From assembly GCA_020746875.1 (NCBI GenBank), contig JAGTJL010000015.1:1550001-1614000 (forward strand): a DNA stretch of 64,000 nucleotides, read 5' to 3'. Under the pieces are notes generated by a model that saw only the letters and a list, made by a program, of their open reading frames with translations, was not told the DNA's origin and did not search any database. This document shows, one piece after another, positions 1 through 9,760 of this stretch. Each line of letters begins with the position of its first letter. The first letter of the stretch is position 1. The position numbers and the translations under genes were made by a program. The DNA is from Rhexocercosporidium sp. MPI-PUGE-AT-0058 (lineage: Eukaryota; Ascomycota; Leotiomycetes; Helotiales).

Positions 1-677
1 CACTCGGGAGGCAGACCTACGAACTCTCCAGTCTGGGGATCGAATCCAACATGAACGGAATGGCTGAAGTTGGTAGGATTACTAACACCACCCATACCCG
101 GGCAACGCGCGTATATGAAGTCAATCCACTCGTAGAGGTCATCGTCACCTTTGACTCTGATTTGTAGTGTCTTCGAAATGCCATCATCCTCACCTGGGTT
201 TGACGAAGATCCATTCAGGGCCCGCTTGATCTCGAATATGGTTCCAGCAGCCTCAACTCGAGAAACTCCGAGGACATCCTTCAGAACGATCTGGTATGAT
301 ATCTTGCCGCCTTCAGTCTTGTGGAAGTCAAGAGCCTCCTTTCGCAGAATAAGCCATTTTTGCTTCCAAGGACTGATGAAGTTCTTGCCCTCCTTGACGG
401 AAGCCCAGCCTTCTTTGATGATCGCAACTCCGCCCATACCATCCATGTTGTTGTTTGAGCGAGCCAGAGGGAGGGAGACAGTCGAGCCACCGTAGGTCCC
501 GGTGGCAGTCCGGGTGATTGGAGAATTAATGCTCATCTGAGACATGTTGCCGGGCAGATTTTGCGTAGAAGGTGTGAGATTAAGTCGGGGTCGATCTGTG
601 GGAGGTCGGGGAGCTGGGCCAGGATTCATAAATTGACCCGGAGTGTAGATGCTGTACGAAGGAGAATAGTCAGCCAT
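1..677 (-). CDS. cla4: Cla4-type p21-activated protein kinase, N-terminal part (truncated by window edge)
   Basis: The minus strand is open from an ATG at 677 to the window edge (225 codons), with no intron. Residues 1-80 are a Pro/Ser/Thr-rich leader. Residues about 86-192 read as a PH domain (GWASVKEGKNF, WKQKWLILRK, ending DLYEWIDFIYARCPG). From residue 199 a CRIB/p21-binding motif follows, with SHSVHVGFD and TGEFVGLPPE. PH followed directly by CRIB is the Cla4 class of PAK; the C-terminal kinase domain would lie beyond the left edge. Family knowledge: Cla4 is a Cdc42/Rac effector in polarity, septation and virulence-related morphogenesis, recruited to the plasma membrane through PH and CRIB. 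The start is chosen because it is the first ATG of the frame and gives the usual short leader before PH. The kinase domain itself is not seen here. Confidence 0.93.
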   Translation of the reverse strand, partial: MADYSPSYSIYTPGQFMNPGPAPRPPTDRPRLNLTPSTQNLPGNMSQMSINSPITRTATGTYGGSTVSLPLARSNNNMDGMGGVAIIKEGWASVKEGKNFISPWKQKWLILRKEALDFHKTEGGKISYQIVLKDVLGVSRVEAAGTIFEIKRALNGSSSNPGEDDGISKTLQIRVKGDDDLYEWIDFIYARCPGMGGVSNPTNFSHSVHVGFDPQTGEFVGLPPE

Positions 678-3269
678 CACATTGGCAACAACAGTAACAC
701 GAGTGCTCAGGAAACAATAGCAAAATGAACCTATTGTTGGAGAAGAGAGATTGTGAATGCGGTGAAAAGACTCCAGCCCCCTCGTAGGTGAGTGGCTGAT
801 CCACCTTTTTAAACCCCAGTGTTTCCATGCAATGTCACATTGCAGCATCTGTGCAAAGGAGATTAAAAAACACACCTGTTTTGCGAAGCCATTTTCACGA
901 GAGATGTACAAGAATAACAGGGAAAGACGGTCGAGGGTTAGAACTTTTGGGTGCAGCTGAAGTCGCTGCGGGGTATCGTAAAAGAAATCGTAGATCGTTC
1001 TGTCTTTCGAAAACATGATTAGCAAGCACTCATGAATCACGGGCAGTGGCAGGAATGCCCAGGTGGTGATACGCACATGTTGTGCCTTGAATTCCCTCTG
1101 CTGATGAGTGTTGAGCGTCGGCGCTCAATAGGGGACGTTTAGGAGTCTAGTCACTGGTAAGGCCAAGTCCACGTCCGCTTGGTGCGCTCGAAGCAAGCCG
1201 ATCCACAACAGGTGAGGTGTAAACGATCTCGAGTCGACAGCAGCTTTTGGGACTGCGTCGATTGAAGAGAACGGTGTTGTCACCGTCGTGTCGTCGTCGT
1301 CTTCGTCTTCTTCTTCTTCTGTCGTGTCGTCGATGGGCTGGCTGTTTAACCAAGTCAAGCTTGTGAAGGGAGGGTGAGGCAGGTGTAGGTAGGTAGGGTG
1401 TGCTTCGAAAGGTGAGGACGGGATGCGACTTGCGACCTCGACTAATGTGGCGCTAGGACCCGCTAGCGGAGCAGCCAATCCAGGCACTAAGAGGCCAATC
1501 CAAATCCTAATCCTTGTTGGGTTCGGATCCAGGAGCTGACTCGGGATCAAAATTATCAGGCAATGGTTACAGTAGGCGCGATGGATCTAGTCGTCTATTT
1601 GATAGCTCGGGTTGGGTTCAAGACCTAAGATGAGAAGTAAGAGAGATTTTGGATTCTGTCCTTGCAAGCGTGAAGGAAATCGGGCGAGTGCTCCAGTACT
1701 GAAGCGAGAAGAAGACAACACCTGTACTTGTTGGTTGTTCCGAGTAATAATAGAGCCTACTATCCAGCAAGGGAATTGATTATCCACAGCAATGTTGTAT
1801 CCGACATTACAAATTGCTCATCCTCCATTCAAGACACAAAAACATCATGTTGCAAAGTTCAACAACTGGAGAAGGAGGAGGTAGAATGAAATAAAATGAC
1901 GCAGAGAATGAGGGGGAGGATTCGAGATTCTTTGGCATCATCAACAACAACCAACAGCCGGTGATTCCTCCAGCTTATCCAGGATTAGTCCCCATGCAGC
2001 TCAGGGATGGCTTATCTATTTCCCCTTACCTTCTAGACGAACGCCATCGAATTTTCTTCTATCACTTTGCTTTTTGCCTTTGCTTTTTCCTTTTCCTAAG
2101 CCCCTTGGGCAGCTTTTGCCTTCTGCCATCCTCTTCCGTCTACATCTTATGGTATCTACTTCTACGTCGTATCTACCTACAGTACCCTCGGAGCCAGGCC
2201 CGAGTTCATTTATGTGATGCTCTCAGGCTCTGTCACAGTAGCCGACGGGAGCTTGTTGATAATAATGCCTGGCTTCAGACTCGGTTTCAGCGGGCTGGCT
2301 CCCCCTCCCGCCCGCTGCTAGCCTGTCCTGTCCTGTCTAGCTTTAACCCGACCCCTATTCCCACCTCACTTCATACATCGTTACACGAGACAGACAACAC
2401 TTGACTACTTTCTCTCTCGACCTCATCTCTAACCCGCCTAGCATTAGCAACGCTGCATTCCATTCAAAGTAACCCTTCAACTCACTGGCTTCACGCTCGT
2501 AACAATCAACCTCACACAAGGCCCCCCGAAATTAAATTCCGAATGTCTGGGCAGCGCCACCAGACCCCCCCCTCTCCTCCCTTCCCTTCCCTCCCCTCCA
2601 CCAAGATCTCCGGGCGGCAAACCAAGGCCCTGCCTGCTAGCTACCCTTATCATACACCTGGGACAGCCACTTGAAACAGCGGTAGCCCAGATGCCAGCCA
2701 CTTTGACTTTGGACTTTGGCAACGGAGGACTGCCGTTCTGAGACGCGTCGCAGGTCCTGCACAGGCACGGATGAGAGATGTTTCTTCCTTTCCTCGCCTT
2801 CCATGCGTTCGTTCTACTTAAACTTTGGTGCATAGTATTATCTATGACCTGCGTGGCTTGCTTTTCGCTCCATGTCGTTTTTGAAGCCCTTGTTTATTTT
2901 GCTTTTTTTGGTGCGATTTTTTCTTCCTATTCGTTCTGGAAGCTTTCCCATAAGCTTTCGTCCAAGAGATGCCAAGGTGATCCTTGCGAATATATCCACG
3001 TGACACTTCTTCAAAGTCCACCTTTTGCTAGCTGGCTGTCCTTTGGCGCAATTGTTTGCATATTTCGTTCATGAGTTGTTACTTCAAGATAGTTGCCTAA
3101 AATCCACTTTCTCTTAGACTGAAAATCTTGAAGGGGAATACTGGCCTTGGGGGAAAGAATCAGATTTAAGTGCTACTGTTCGCCGCGCTGACTTCTCTTC
3201 CCCCCCCCCCCCCCAAACAAGCTACAAAGCTAAGAGTCTAGATAATTTTCAACAATTTCCAATATCTCT
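678..3269. other. Gene-free stretch upstream of cla4
   Basis: No convincing gene. It holds the upstream region and probable 5' leader of cla4, a GAC/TCT-rich simple stretch near 1280-1320, pyrimidine-rich blocks near 2340-2640 and a 15-base C run at 3200-3214. Open frames here are low-complexity or codon-poor with no recognisable domain. Confidence 0.6.
3200..3214. repeat. Homopolymer C tract (15 nt)
   Basis: Fifteen consecutive C residues in intergenic DNA. The run length may be unreliable in the assembly. Confidence 0.9.
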
Positions 3270-3725
3270 TCACATCTGCTTATAATTTATTGGACGAATG
3301 AGATCGAACACTTCGGCCAGCGCCTTTAGCTGTCCGTCGACTTCAAAGAAGAATTTGATGTTTTGAACTCGGAAACCAGCTTCTACACTTCCTACCAACC
3401 AAAAGACTAGAATGTGTCTGGTATCAGCCCTTGACTTGGTCAACTTCTGTAGCTGATCGCGAGTCTCTTGGTACCGTCAATCATCGCTATAACACTAGTC
3501 TTTGAGCCCCTGCACAGCTCTACTCCGCTGGTTGTCATCATCAAGTCCCTAGTTTAACGACTGTAGTCAATTGCCGTCCTTGAAGGTCCCCTTGACTCGA
3601 AAATATGTATTGAGAGACTCCATTTGGGCGAGCCCGGACCAGTCATACCCAGAGCAATAACCCTCGGAACTTTCACTGGCGGTAACGCTCCCACACGCTA
3701 AAGGTGATTCAAGCTGGATTTTCAA
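3270..3725 (-). pseudogene. Degenerate coding relic, family not recognised
   Basis: One minus-strand frame of about 150 codons reads as real protein, interrupted by four in-frame stops (TGA, TAG, TAG, TGA). Recognisable stretches are SGYDWSGLAQMESLNTYF, then GLDDDN, RAVQGLKD, RYQETRDQLQKL, RHILVFWLVGSVEAGF and NIKFFFEVDGQLKALAEVF, ending at a TGA at 3272-3270. Every stop can come from a C-to-T or G-to-A change. The long uninterrupted amphipathic and hydrophobic stretches are unlikely by chance, so I call it a dead gene fragment. I cannot name the family. No upstream start or exon was resolved beyond 3725. Confidence 0.4.
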
Positions 3726-4930
3726 TCATCTTACAGTCAAGCTTGGTGGTGGCCCTTTTTCGTAAAGTACAGTCCTTACATAATCAATCGAAATTTTGGC
3801 AGATTGTTCAGTCGCTTGTTCAATTTGTGCTTAGTCAACTTCCGTTCGCGAACTTGTTGTGAAAATGATGTGAGAGCAATTGGTGTCTCAGCTTGGATGA
3901 GCGTAATCGCTAGCAGATCTGTCTGTAGATAGATCGCTTCTCAAGCTTACTCCGCCATGAATTGCGACAGCCATTCGATGATTGTAGCGTAGAACGTGTC
4001 ATGTTTCTTATGTTTCTCCGGTCTTCTGAGTTTCCTTGTCTTCATTTCGCTGAGCTTCCTACCTTCTTTGCTACTTTGACGATGTTCTGCGATAAACAGA
4101 TCAACAGAGTGTCAGGCTATCTCATTCCTCGCTTGGTGGCTGTACTGATAGTGTTTGGTAGACCCGACAGCGCAAGCATACGAAAATTACTTGCCAAATA
4201 CCATCCAGCGTATGTGGTGAATACTTGAGCAAGCCAGTATGCTAAGATCAAGAGAATATGTCTAGTGGGCTTCCCGGCTCAAGTCCTTTCCGAAGACATA
4301 TCACTGGGCTGGTCGAGGTCCAGAGATGTGGGACAAAGCCCGTGGTCAGTCTAGGTTGCATAGAGACTCCGTATATTCGAAACACAAATCTGGCAACAAA
4401 ATGACATCCAAGCCCGGATGCCGCCAACCAAGAAGTCTCATCAAATTAAGTTCAAGTTAGCAGTCATCCCCCCTCATCATCACCAATCCTCGCAACACGC
4501 CGGAAAATAATCTCCACCTCCCAGTATTGACATCCCCTCTCACCTCGCTTAACCCAACTACCGGACCCACACCCCACCCTCCCCCATCATCACCCACCAA
4601 CACCAACCCACCCATTCCCCTAAACAGCTACCGAAATCCGCCCAACCATCCAATAAACAACCAGCTCACGCATCCCATCCATTGATTAAAAACCAACCGA
4701 AATGTCATTTAAAGACTTTACCAGCATGAAAAGCCATTAGCAGGGTGCGGGGTACCAAGATTGTGCTTTGGCTAATATGTGGGCAAACTCTATCCCGGGA
4801 CGAGTATATATATGATACATCTAACTGTGAATTCCGCAAGAAATCATTCCAATACCTCGTCCGCGAATCTCATCAAAGAACAAAATACCAAAAAGTTGCC
4901 AACATTTTGTTTACTCCTGAACAAGCAAAC
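3726..4930. other. Intergenic and upstream region of the secreted SnoaL-like gene
   Basis: No supported gene. The stretch 4460-4700 is strongly C-rich on the plus strand, as in many fungal promoters. A TATATATATG element lies near 4805, about 125 bp before the start at 4931. Confidence 0.55.
4805..4814 (+). promoter_or_regulatory. TATA-like element upstream of the secreted SnoaL-like gene
   Basis: TATATATATG lies about 125 bp upstream of the ATG at 4931, a plausible TATA position for an inducible fungal gene. This is position and composition only. Confidence 0.3.
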
Positions 4931-5657
4931 ATGCATCTCCTCCCCCTCCTCTTAGCAACCCTCCTAGCTCCCCTCTCTACATTCGCCTATCCGACCCTCG
5001 AATCCAACCTAGACACCTCATACGACTTCCTCAACAAACGCGAGAACCTCTGCAACCTAAAATCGCCGCCCGTGATCTGCCAGCCAAACTCCTCCGTCAC
5101 AGTCGCAGAGACAGCGCAGCGGGCGTATGATTTCTACCGCGCGTTTGTCGTGGATGGAGATCCGAGGAAGATGTTTTCGTTGATTGATAATGTCTATCAG
5201 GTACTGTACATCCCGCTCCCACAATCTCTACTTTCAAAAATACTTGAACTTAAATTTACGCTTGAGGTTGGATTCTTTTTCGGGGGACTGTGAAGCTGAT
5301 ATCTGAGCCCTTCTAGCAACACCACCCAGGCTACAACTCCGGCCCCCAAGCAATCTGGAGTCTCTTCTGCAAGGGTGACAAGATCGCCTCCGAGAAGAAC
5401 TCAGCCTGGTGTTTCGACGCTAGCACCAATATGTCGTATGCGCAGTACTCGACTACGGATCGTTGGCTGTGGGTTGGTGGGTGTGTGCATGAGCATGTAA
5501 GTTGAGATTTTCTTTGAACTCGAGTCAAGAATCAAGTGAATTGTAGAGAGATGAAATGAGTAGTGAGTTGACGGCTGATGATGTTTGATAGTGGGATCAG
5601 GGTGAGAAGATCCCGGCGAAGAATAAGTGCTATACTCTGAATACTACTACGACATGA
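4931..5657 (+). CDS. Small secreted SnoaL-like (NTF2-fold) protein
   Basis: Three exons: 4931-5200, 5317-5496 and 5592-5657, all phase 0 with GTACTG/TAG and GTAAGT/TAG borders. The product is 171 aa. The start is the ATG that opens a clean signal peptide (MHLLPLLLATLLAPLSTFA, then YPTLES); an in-frame upstream ATG at 4745 would bury it. The segment YDFYRAFVVDG followed by VYQQHHPGYNSGPQAIW looks like the helix and conserved His of SnoaL-like folds. The second half, with paired Cys residues (LFCKGD, AWCFD, GGCVHEH, NKCYTLN), does not match typical SnoaL enzymes. Function unknown; the Cys content and size fit a secreted, possibly effector-like protein (inference). No neighbour shares its pathway. 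Confidence 0.8.
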
Positions 5658-5923
5658 GTGGATGTCGAGGGTCAGTTGAGTAAGTCGAATATTGTGGAAA
5701 TGAAGCGAGAAGCCCGCCAGAAGAAAACACAAATTCTAAGATGTAAATGGCGGCACAGTCGAATGTTCCATCTGTAACGTGTGGAATAAATTTTTCTCAC
5801 ACCCAATGATGGCTGCTTGTAGACCAGAATTTGGGTTGGTTACACCCTAAGATTTTTTCAACTCACTATACTAACTCTCTGGTACCCTTAAAGAGAGCAA
5901 CTCTCTAACAACACCCCTCCTCC

Positions 5924-6691
5924 CTAAGCGAACTTCGCCAAATCATACACCTCCCCCTTCACCAAAGCCCTCTTATAAGCCTCCCTCCCCACAACCCTCC
6001 CATACCACTCCCTCACCTTCGGAAACTTACTCTCATCAAAATACCCCCTCTGCACCGCCATGTCCATTGGGAAACTCATGCAAAAATCCGCCATCCCCAT
6101 CCTGCTCCCACTAAACCACCTCTTCCCCTCTCCACCCAAAGCCCCCTCCATAACCCCCCAAATATCATTCAGATCCCTAATGAAATGGGCGACAATCGGC
6201 TTAACCAGCAAGTAAACGAAATGCCGCAGTCCCCACGGCAGGAAAGAAGCCAGTACTTCGAAAGCGACGCAGAAATCCACTTTCAGCAACAAACTCGATT
6301 TCGCGAACTCGGCGAAAAATGTGTCGCGGCGTTTATCCTCGACGGATTCGGGAATCCATTCGCCTGCACTGTAATAGTCTGAGATGAATTGCAGGATGAG
6401 TCTACTTTCAGTCAGGACGCCGGGCGTTACTTGGTAGTTTGTTGACGCGGCGGCTTGGGCTTCGGGGGAGGCATCGAAGGGTGCGAGAGTCACGATGGGG
6501 GATTTGTTGACCGGGAAGAGGGAACCGAAGACGATAGGTGTGTTGGGATCACGGCGGCGGAGGTTCTTGACGTGGTATTTTATGGAGTGCGTGGCGGCGA
6601 CTTCTTCCAGTGCCCAGAGACAGACGTGGGATTGGGAGGAGGACATGTTGTAGAGGGTTGGGATGGTCTTTTGTTGGATTTTGGAACCCAT
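5924..6691 (-). CDS. Glutathione S-transferase-like protein
   Basis: Single exon, 255 aa. The N-terminal 110 residues have a thioredoxin-like GST_N layout (TIPTLYNMSSSQSHVCLWALEEV, SLFPVNKSPIVTL, VLTESRLILQFI). The second half is the all-helical GST_C domain, with a cytosolic-GST C-domain stretch at FSGSRMGMADFCMSFPMDMA. No signal peptide or membrane segment, so it is probably cytosolic. Family role: conjugation or reduction with glutathione in detoxification or stress. The catalytic Ser/Tyr cannot be assigned by eye. It is convergent with the secreted SnoaL-like gene (266 bp between stops). A transposon lies about 400 bp upstream of its start. Confidence 0.85.
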   Translation of the reverse strand: MGSKIQQKTIPTLYNMSSSQSHVCLWALEEVAATHSIKYHVKNLRRRDPNTPIVFGSLFPVNKSPIVTLAPFDASPEAQAAASTNYQVTPGVLTESRLILQFISDYYSAGEWIPESVEDKRRDTFFAEFAKSSLLLKVDFCVAFEVLASFLPWGLRHFVYLLVKPIVAHFIRDLNDIWGVMEGALGGEGKRWFSGSRMGMADFCMSFPMDMAVQRGYFDESKFPKVREWYGRVVGREAYKRALVKGEVYDLAKFA

Positions 6692-7086
6692 GGTTGGTGG
6701 ATGTTGACTTTCTTTCCCTTTTGATAGAAACGAATAGAGATTGTTTGAGAGATGGGGATGTGAGAAGGGTCGCGAAATTGATATTCGAAGTATGATTGAA
6801 GAAGTAGGACATCAACATTTAAGTGCTTACTTTCAGTTCAGGTTCTTATCACATGGCAGGTCAATGCAGGATGACAGCCATGCAAGAGCGGGGAACAGCT
6901 CGGATAAACCAGCCTTTCAGAAACTTCCTCTCGCATTTCTCAAGCGTACACCATTGGCTGTGGTAAATCATAATGTCTTAAAAGTTTCCTCACACTTCAA
7001 AGATTGAGATATTCTTGGCATGGTTTCATGATTAACCAAAATGAAGTCAAATTGAAAAACTGCTGCCGTTTTTTCAAAATGGCAAG
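6692..7086. other. Upstream region of the GST-like gene
   Basis: 395 bp between the GST start and the transposon. AT-rich, with no gene seen. The element insertion bounds how much ancestral promoter remains contiguous with the gene. Confidence 0.5.
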
Positions 7087-7088
7087 TA

Positions 7089-7174
7089 CTAGCCGGTTCC
7101 CCTCCTATTTTGCTCGGGGCTCGCTAATAGTCGGGCTAAGCAAATGTCACGGCTAAGCAAAGGTGTCACAGCTC
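7089..7174 (+). repeat. Left terminal inverted repeat (86 bp)
   Basis: Matches the reverse complement of 9439-9524 except for two C/T differences near the inner end. Identity stops after the shared CAGCTC. Confidence 0.92.
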
Positions 7175-7276
7175 AAATGCGCCAAGCCTCACTTTTACAC
7201 GTAAAAACGCGTTCTTTTACATTACCTTCAATGATAATTGACTGCACCCAGGACATCGATTTGACCCAAATTTTCT

Positions 7277-9353
7277 ATGGCTCGCGTCAACTACTTTAGT
7301 AAACATACTACCAAATTAGCATACGATTCAGCTTTCGTAGAGGCTAAAGAATAGGGACTTACTCACCCAGAAGAGCTTCCAACGACTGTCGCACGAATAT
7401 TCGACGTAAAGCCAGATACTCTTCGTTAATCTCTCTTTAGGGAACGCAAGCGGAAGAAGCAAGGGAATATACTAAGACCAGATATCGCGCCAGGAAGGGG
7501 TGGCTATAATAAAGTTCTGTCAGCGACTCAAGAAGAGGCTATTCTACGCTTTTGCAAAGAGCAGTAGGAGATCGGTTTAGGAGCGACACATTCTATGGTT
7601 AAAGCAGCTATTAAGCATCTATTAGCAGTACGTTTACAAGTTATTTAAATAAGTACCTGCTAATATTATATAAGCTCAACTGCCACCCCGTCTACCACCG
7701 TCAAAAGCCTAGTTTACACGTTAGATCAAAGAACACCCCGAGCTCCATACAATCAATACTACGCCTATAGAAGTTGAACGAATAGAGGCACACGATATAA
7801 AGACTATTAAGGAATAGTTTTTCGACCTTCGTAAAGAGATAGAGAGATTAGAGATACGTCATGGCCATCAGGTGCTAAATATAGACGAATCAGGCGTACG
7901 AGTTAGCTATCCTACTTCAGAGAAGGTGATCGTACCTAAGTCTATTACCAAGCTCTATACAGCTACTTAAGGTAATCGGAAGCAGATTACTATAATAAAG
8001 ACTATACGAGGAGATAGAAAGCAAACGTTGCCTCCATTTATTATAACTCCTGGCGAGCATATAATAGAGAATTGGATTTCTGAAAAGCTCCTCGGTAAGA
8101 AGTATATTAACTTCTCTTCTTCTAGTTACGTTAATAATACTATAATTATGAAATACGGCGATCACTTAATCAAGCATACATACGCAAGACCGAATAAACA
8201 GTAGAAACTTTTGCTCCTAGACGGTCACGAATCACACTACTATTTGCCCTTTCAACTACTCCTCAAAGAGAATTGTATTCAACCTTAGTACTTTCTCAGC
8301 TATCTTACATACGCACTTCAACCTCTAGATATTAGTGTTTTTAAGCCTTAGAAGCACTACCATTCTAGAGCCGTCAATTCAGCACTTCGGAGTCTCGATC
8401 TCCAATATACTGTCACATCCTTATTCAGAGATCTCACTGAAATACGAGCGAATATTATGCAAACGTATACTATTTGCAATGCATTTGAGAAAGCTAGAAT
8501 ATGGCCGTTAAGCTATAAAGCCGGAATCAAGAATATTAAGAGCTTTAGCAAGGAGATACCCAAGCAAAGCTCTTCTCCGAATGATTTACAATTGCCTCAG
8601 CTGCCTCCACCAAATTCAGTAGAAACTATCTGGAAGACGACAACAATTGTGGAGTCTTTTATTACTAGGGATCCTACTTAATTCTCGGACAATACAGTTA
8701 AGGTTTTCAAGTCTACTATGAAAGAGACTTCGGTCCAACTACAGAAGGCTTACCTCCAGGCTATAAAGCACGCTCTTTTACAGCAAAAGATACAAGACGA
8801 TATTAGTCGTAAGAATACCTCTCGTCGTACAGTTAAAGGCAAGGGATCTTCTGGTAGAGGTACCGTATCTGAGCTACGATTCCAAATCAAGGCTAAAGAA
8901 GAGATCGAGCAACTGGAGAGTAACAAGAAAGCTAAGAGGCAACTGTCCACAGCAATTAACAAATACAAAGAGTCTCTCCGAGTACGCGGAGTAGCAGCTA
9001 AAAGGGCCAATAGAATCAGACTTAAGGAAGCTGCGGAGTATCGGAAGCGTGGAGAGGAACCTCCTCCTGAGCTTCTTATACTTAATCGAGAGCCGGATAA
9101 AGAACCTACAGCTATAGAAGCGGTATTTTCGACTGAAGAAGGGTATCCGGGTCTTTAGCAAGCTATACAAGAGACTTAGGTTGAGTCTCATATCGACGAC
9201 AACGACGTTGATATACTTTTAGAGCCTAGCACGGCTACTAACAAGCCTAAAGATATCGCGCCGCTATCACCTAATATCACTGAAAGGATACGTAAGTCTG
9301 ATTCTATAGATAGTATTCGAGTAGGAAACGATTATATATCTTTTAGCATTTAA
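7277..9353 (+). pseudogene. Fot1/Pogo-family DDE transposase, RIP-type nonsense decay
   Basis: Exon 1 runs from the ATG at 7277 to about 7627 (donor GTACGT). The rest is in one frame from about 7680 to a TAA at 9351-9353; the acceptor is not clear. The N-terminus (MARVNYFSKHTTKLAYDSAF, later PGRGGYNKVLSATQEEAILRF) looks like the Psq/CENP-B-type helix-turn-helix pair. The DDE core is present with all three acidic residues: NIDESGVR near 7884, LLLDGHESH near 8216 and LQPLDISVF near 8320. A Lys/Arg-rich coiled-coil tail follows at 8718-9158. About 13 premature stops occur, three in exon 1 and ten after. All are TAA or TAG, each readable as CAA, CAG or TGG before mutation, which is the RIP signature. 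It cannot make a functional transposase. Confidence 0.9.
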
Positions 9354-9438
9354 GCGTTAATGATTCATTTGAATAATTATTATTTTCGTTAAGGTTTTAG
9401 TAAAGAATGCACCAAAATTAATTCCCCGACGTAAACCC

Positions 9439-9524
9439 GAGCTGTAACACCTTTACTTAGCCGTGACATTTGCTTAGCCCGACTATTAGCGAGCCCCGAG
9501 CAAAATAGGAGGGGAACCGGCTAG
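9439..9524 (-). repeat. Right terminal inverted repeat (86 bp)
   Basis: Reverse complement of 7089-7174 with two C/T differences. A TA target duplication follows at 9525-9526. Confidence 0.92.
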
Positions 9525-9760
9525 TAAGTGTTAACTTTTTTTTAAGCGAGAATAACAGAAATAAGATTCACGATAATGGAAAATCACGAGATGTGCATTT
9601 ACTCATGATGCAACATGCAAAATGTCAAACTGAGTGTGAAAAGAGGAGTATGGTAGCCGCGAATCGCTGTACTTCCGAATAGCTTTTGTCTCTATACTTC
9701 AACTAATCAAGTCTACAACAATTCTCTGTCAGACATTCATCAGATACACTCAAAGACCGT

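Larger units (their letters stand above)
7089..9524 (+). mobile_element. Fot1/Pogo-type DNA transposon (Tc1/mariner superfamily), complete but inactivated
   Basis: A 2436-bp element starts CTAGCCGGTTCC and ends with its reverse complement. It is flanked by TA at 7087-7088 and 9525-9526, the target-site duplication expected for Tc1/mariner elements. The 86-bp terminal inverted repeats differ at two positions, both C/T. If the outermost CTA is instead counted as target sequence, the borders move in by three bases with TA at 7090-7091 and 9522-9523. Inside, one plus-strand DDE transposase reading frame occupies most of the length and is broken by about 13 stops. The element sits between the GST-like gene and the 3' end of the glycyl-tRNA synthetase gene. 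Confidence 0.92.

Noticed and set aside
1125..1550. 141-codon minus-strand frame with poly-Asp/Glu
   Set aside because: Low complexity from a simple TCG/TCT repeat, no domain, and it lies in the cla4 upstream region.
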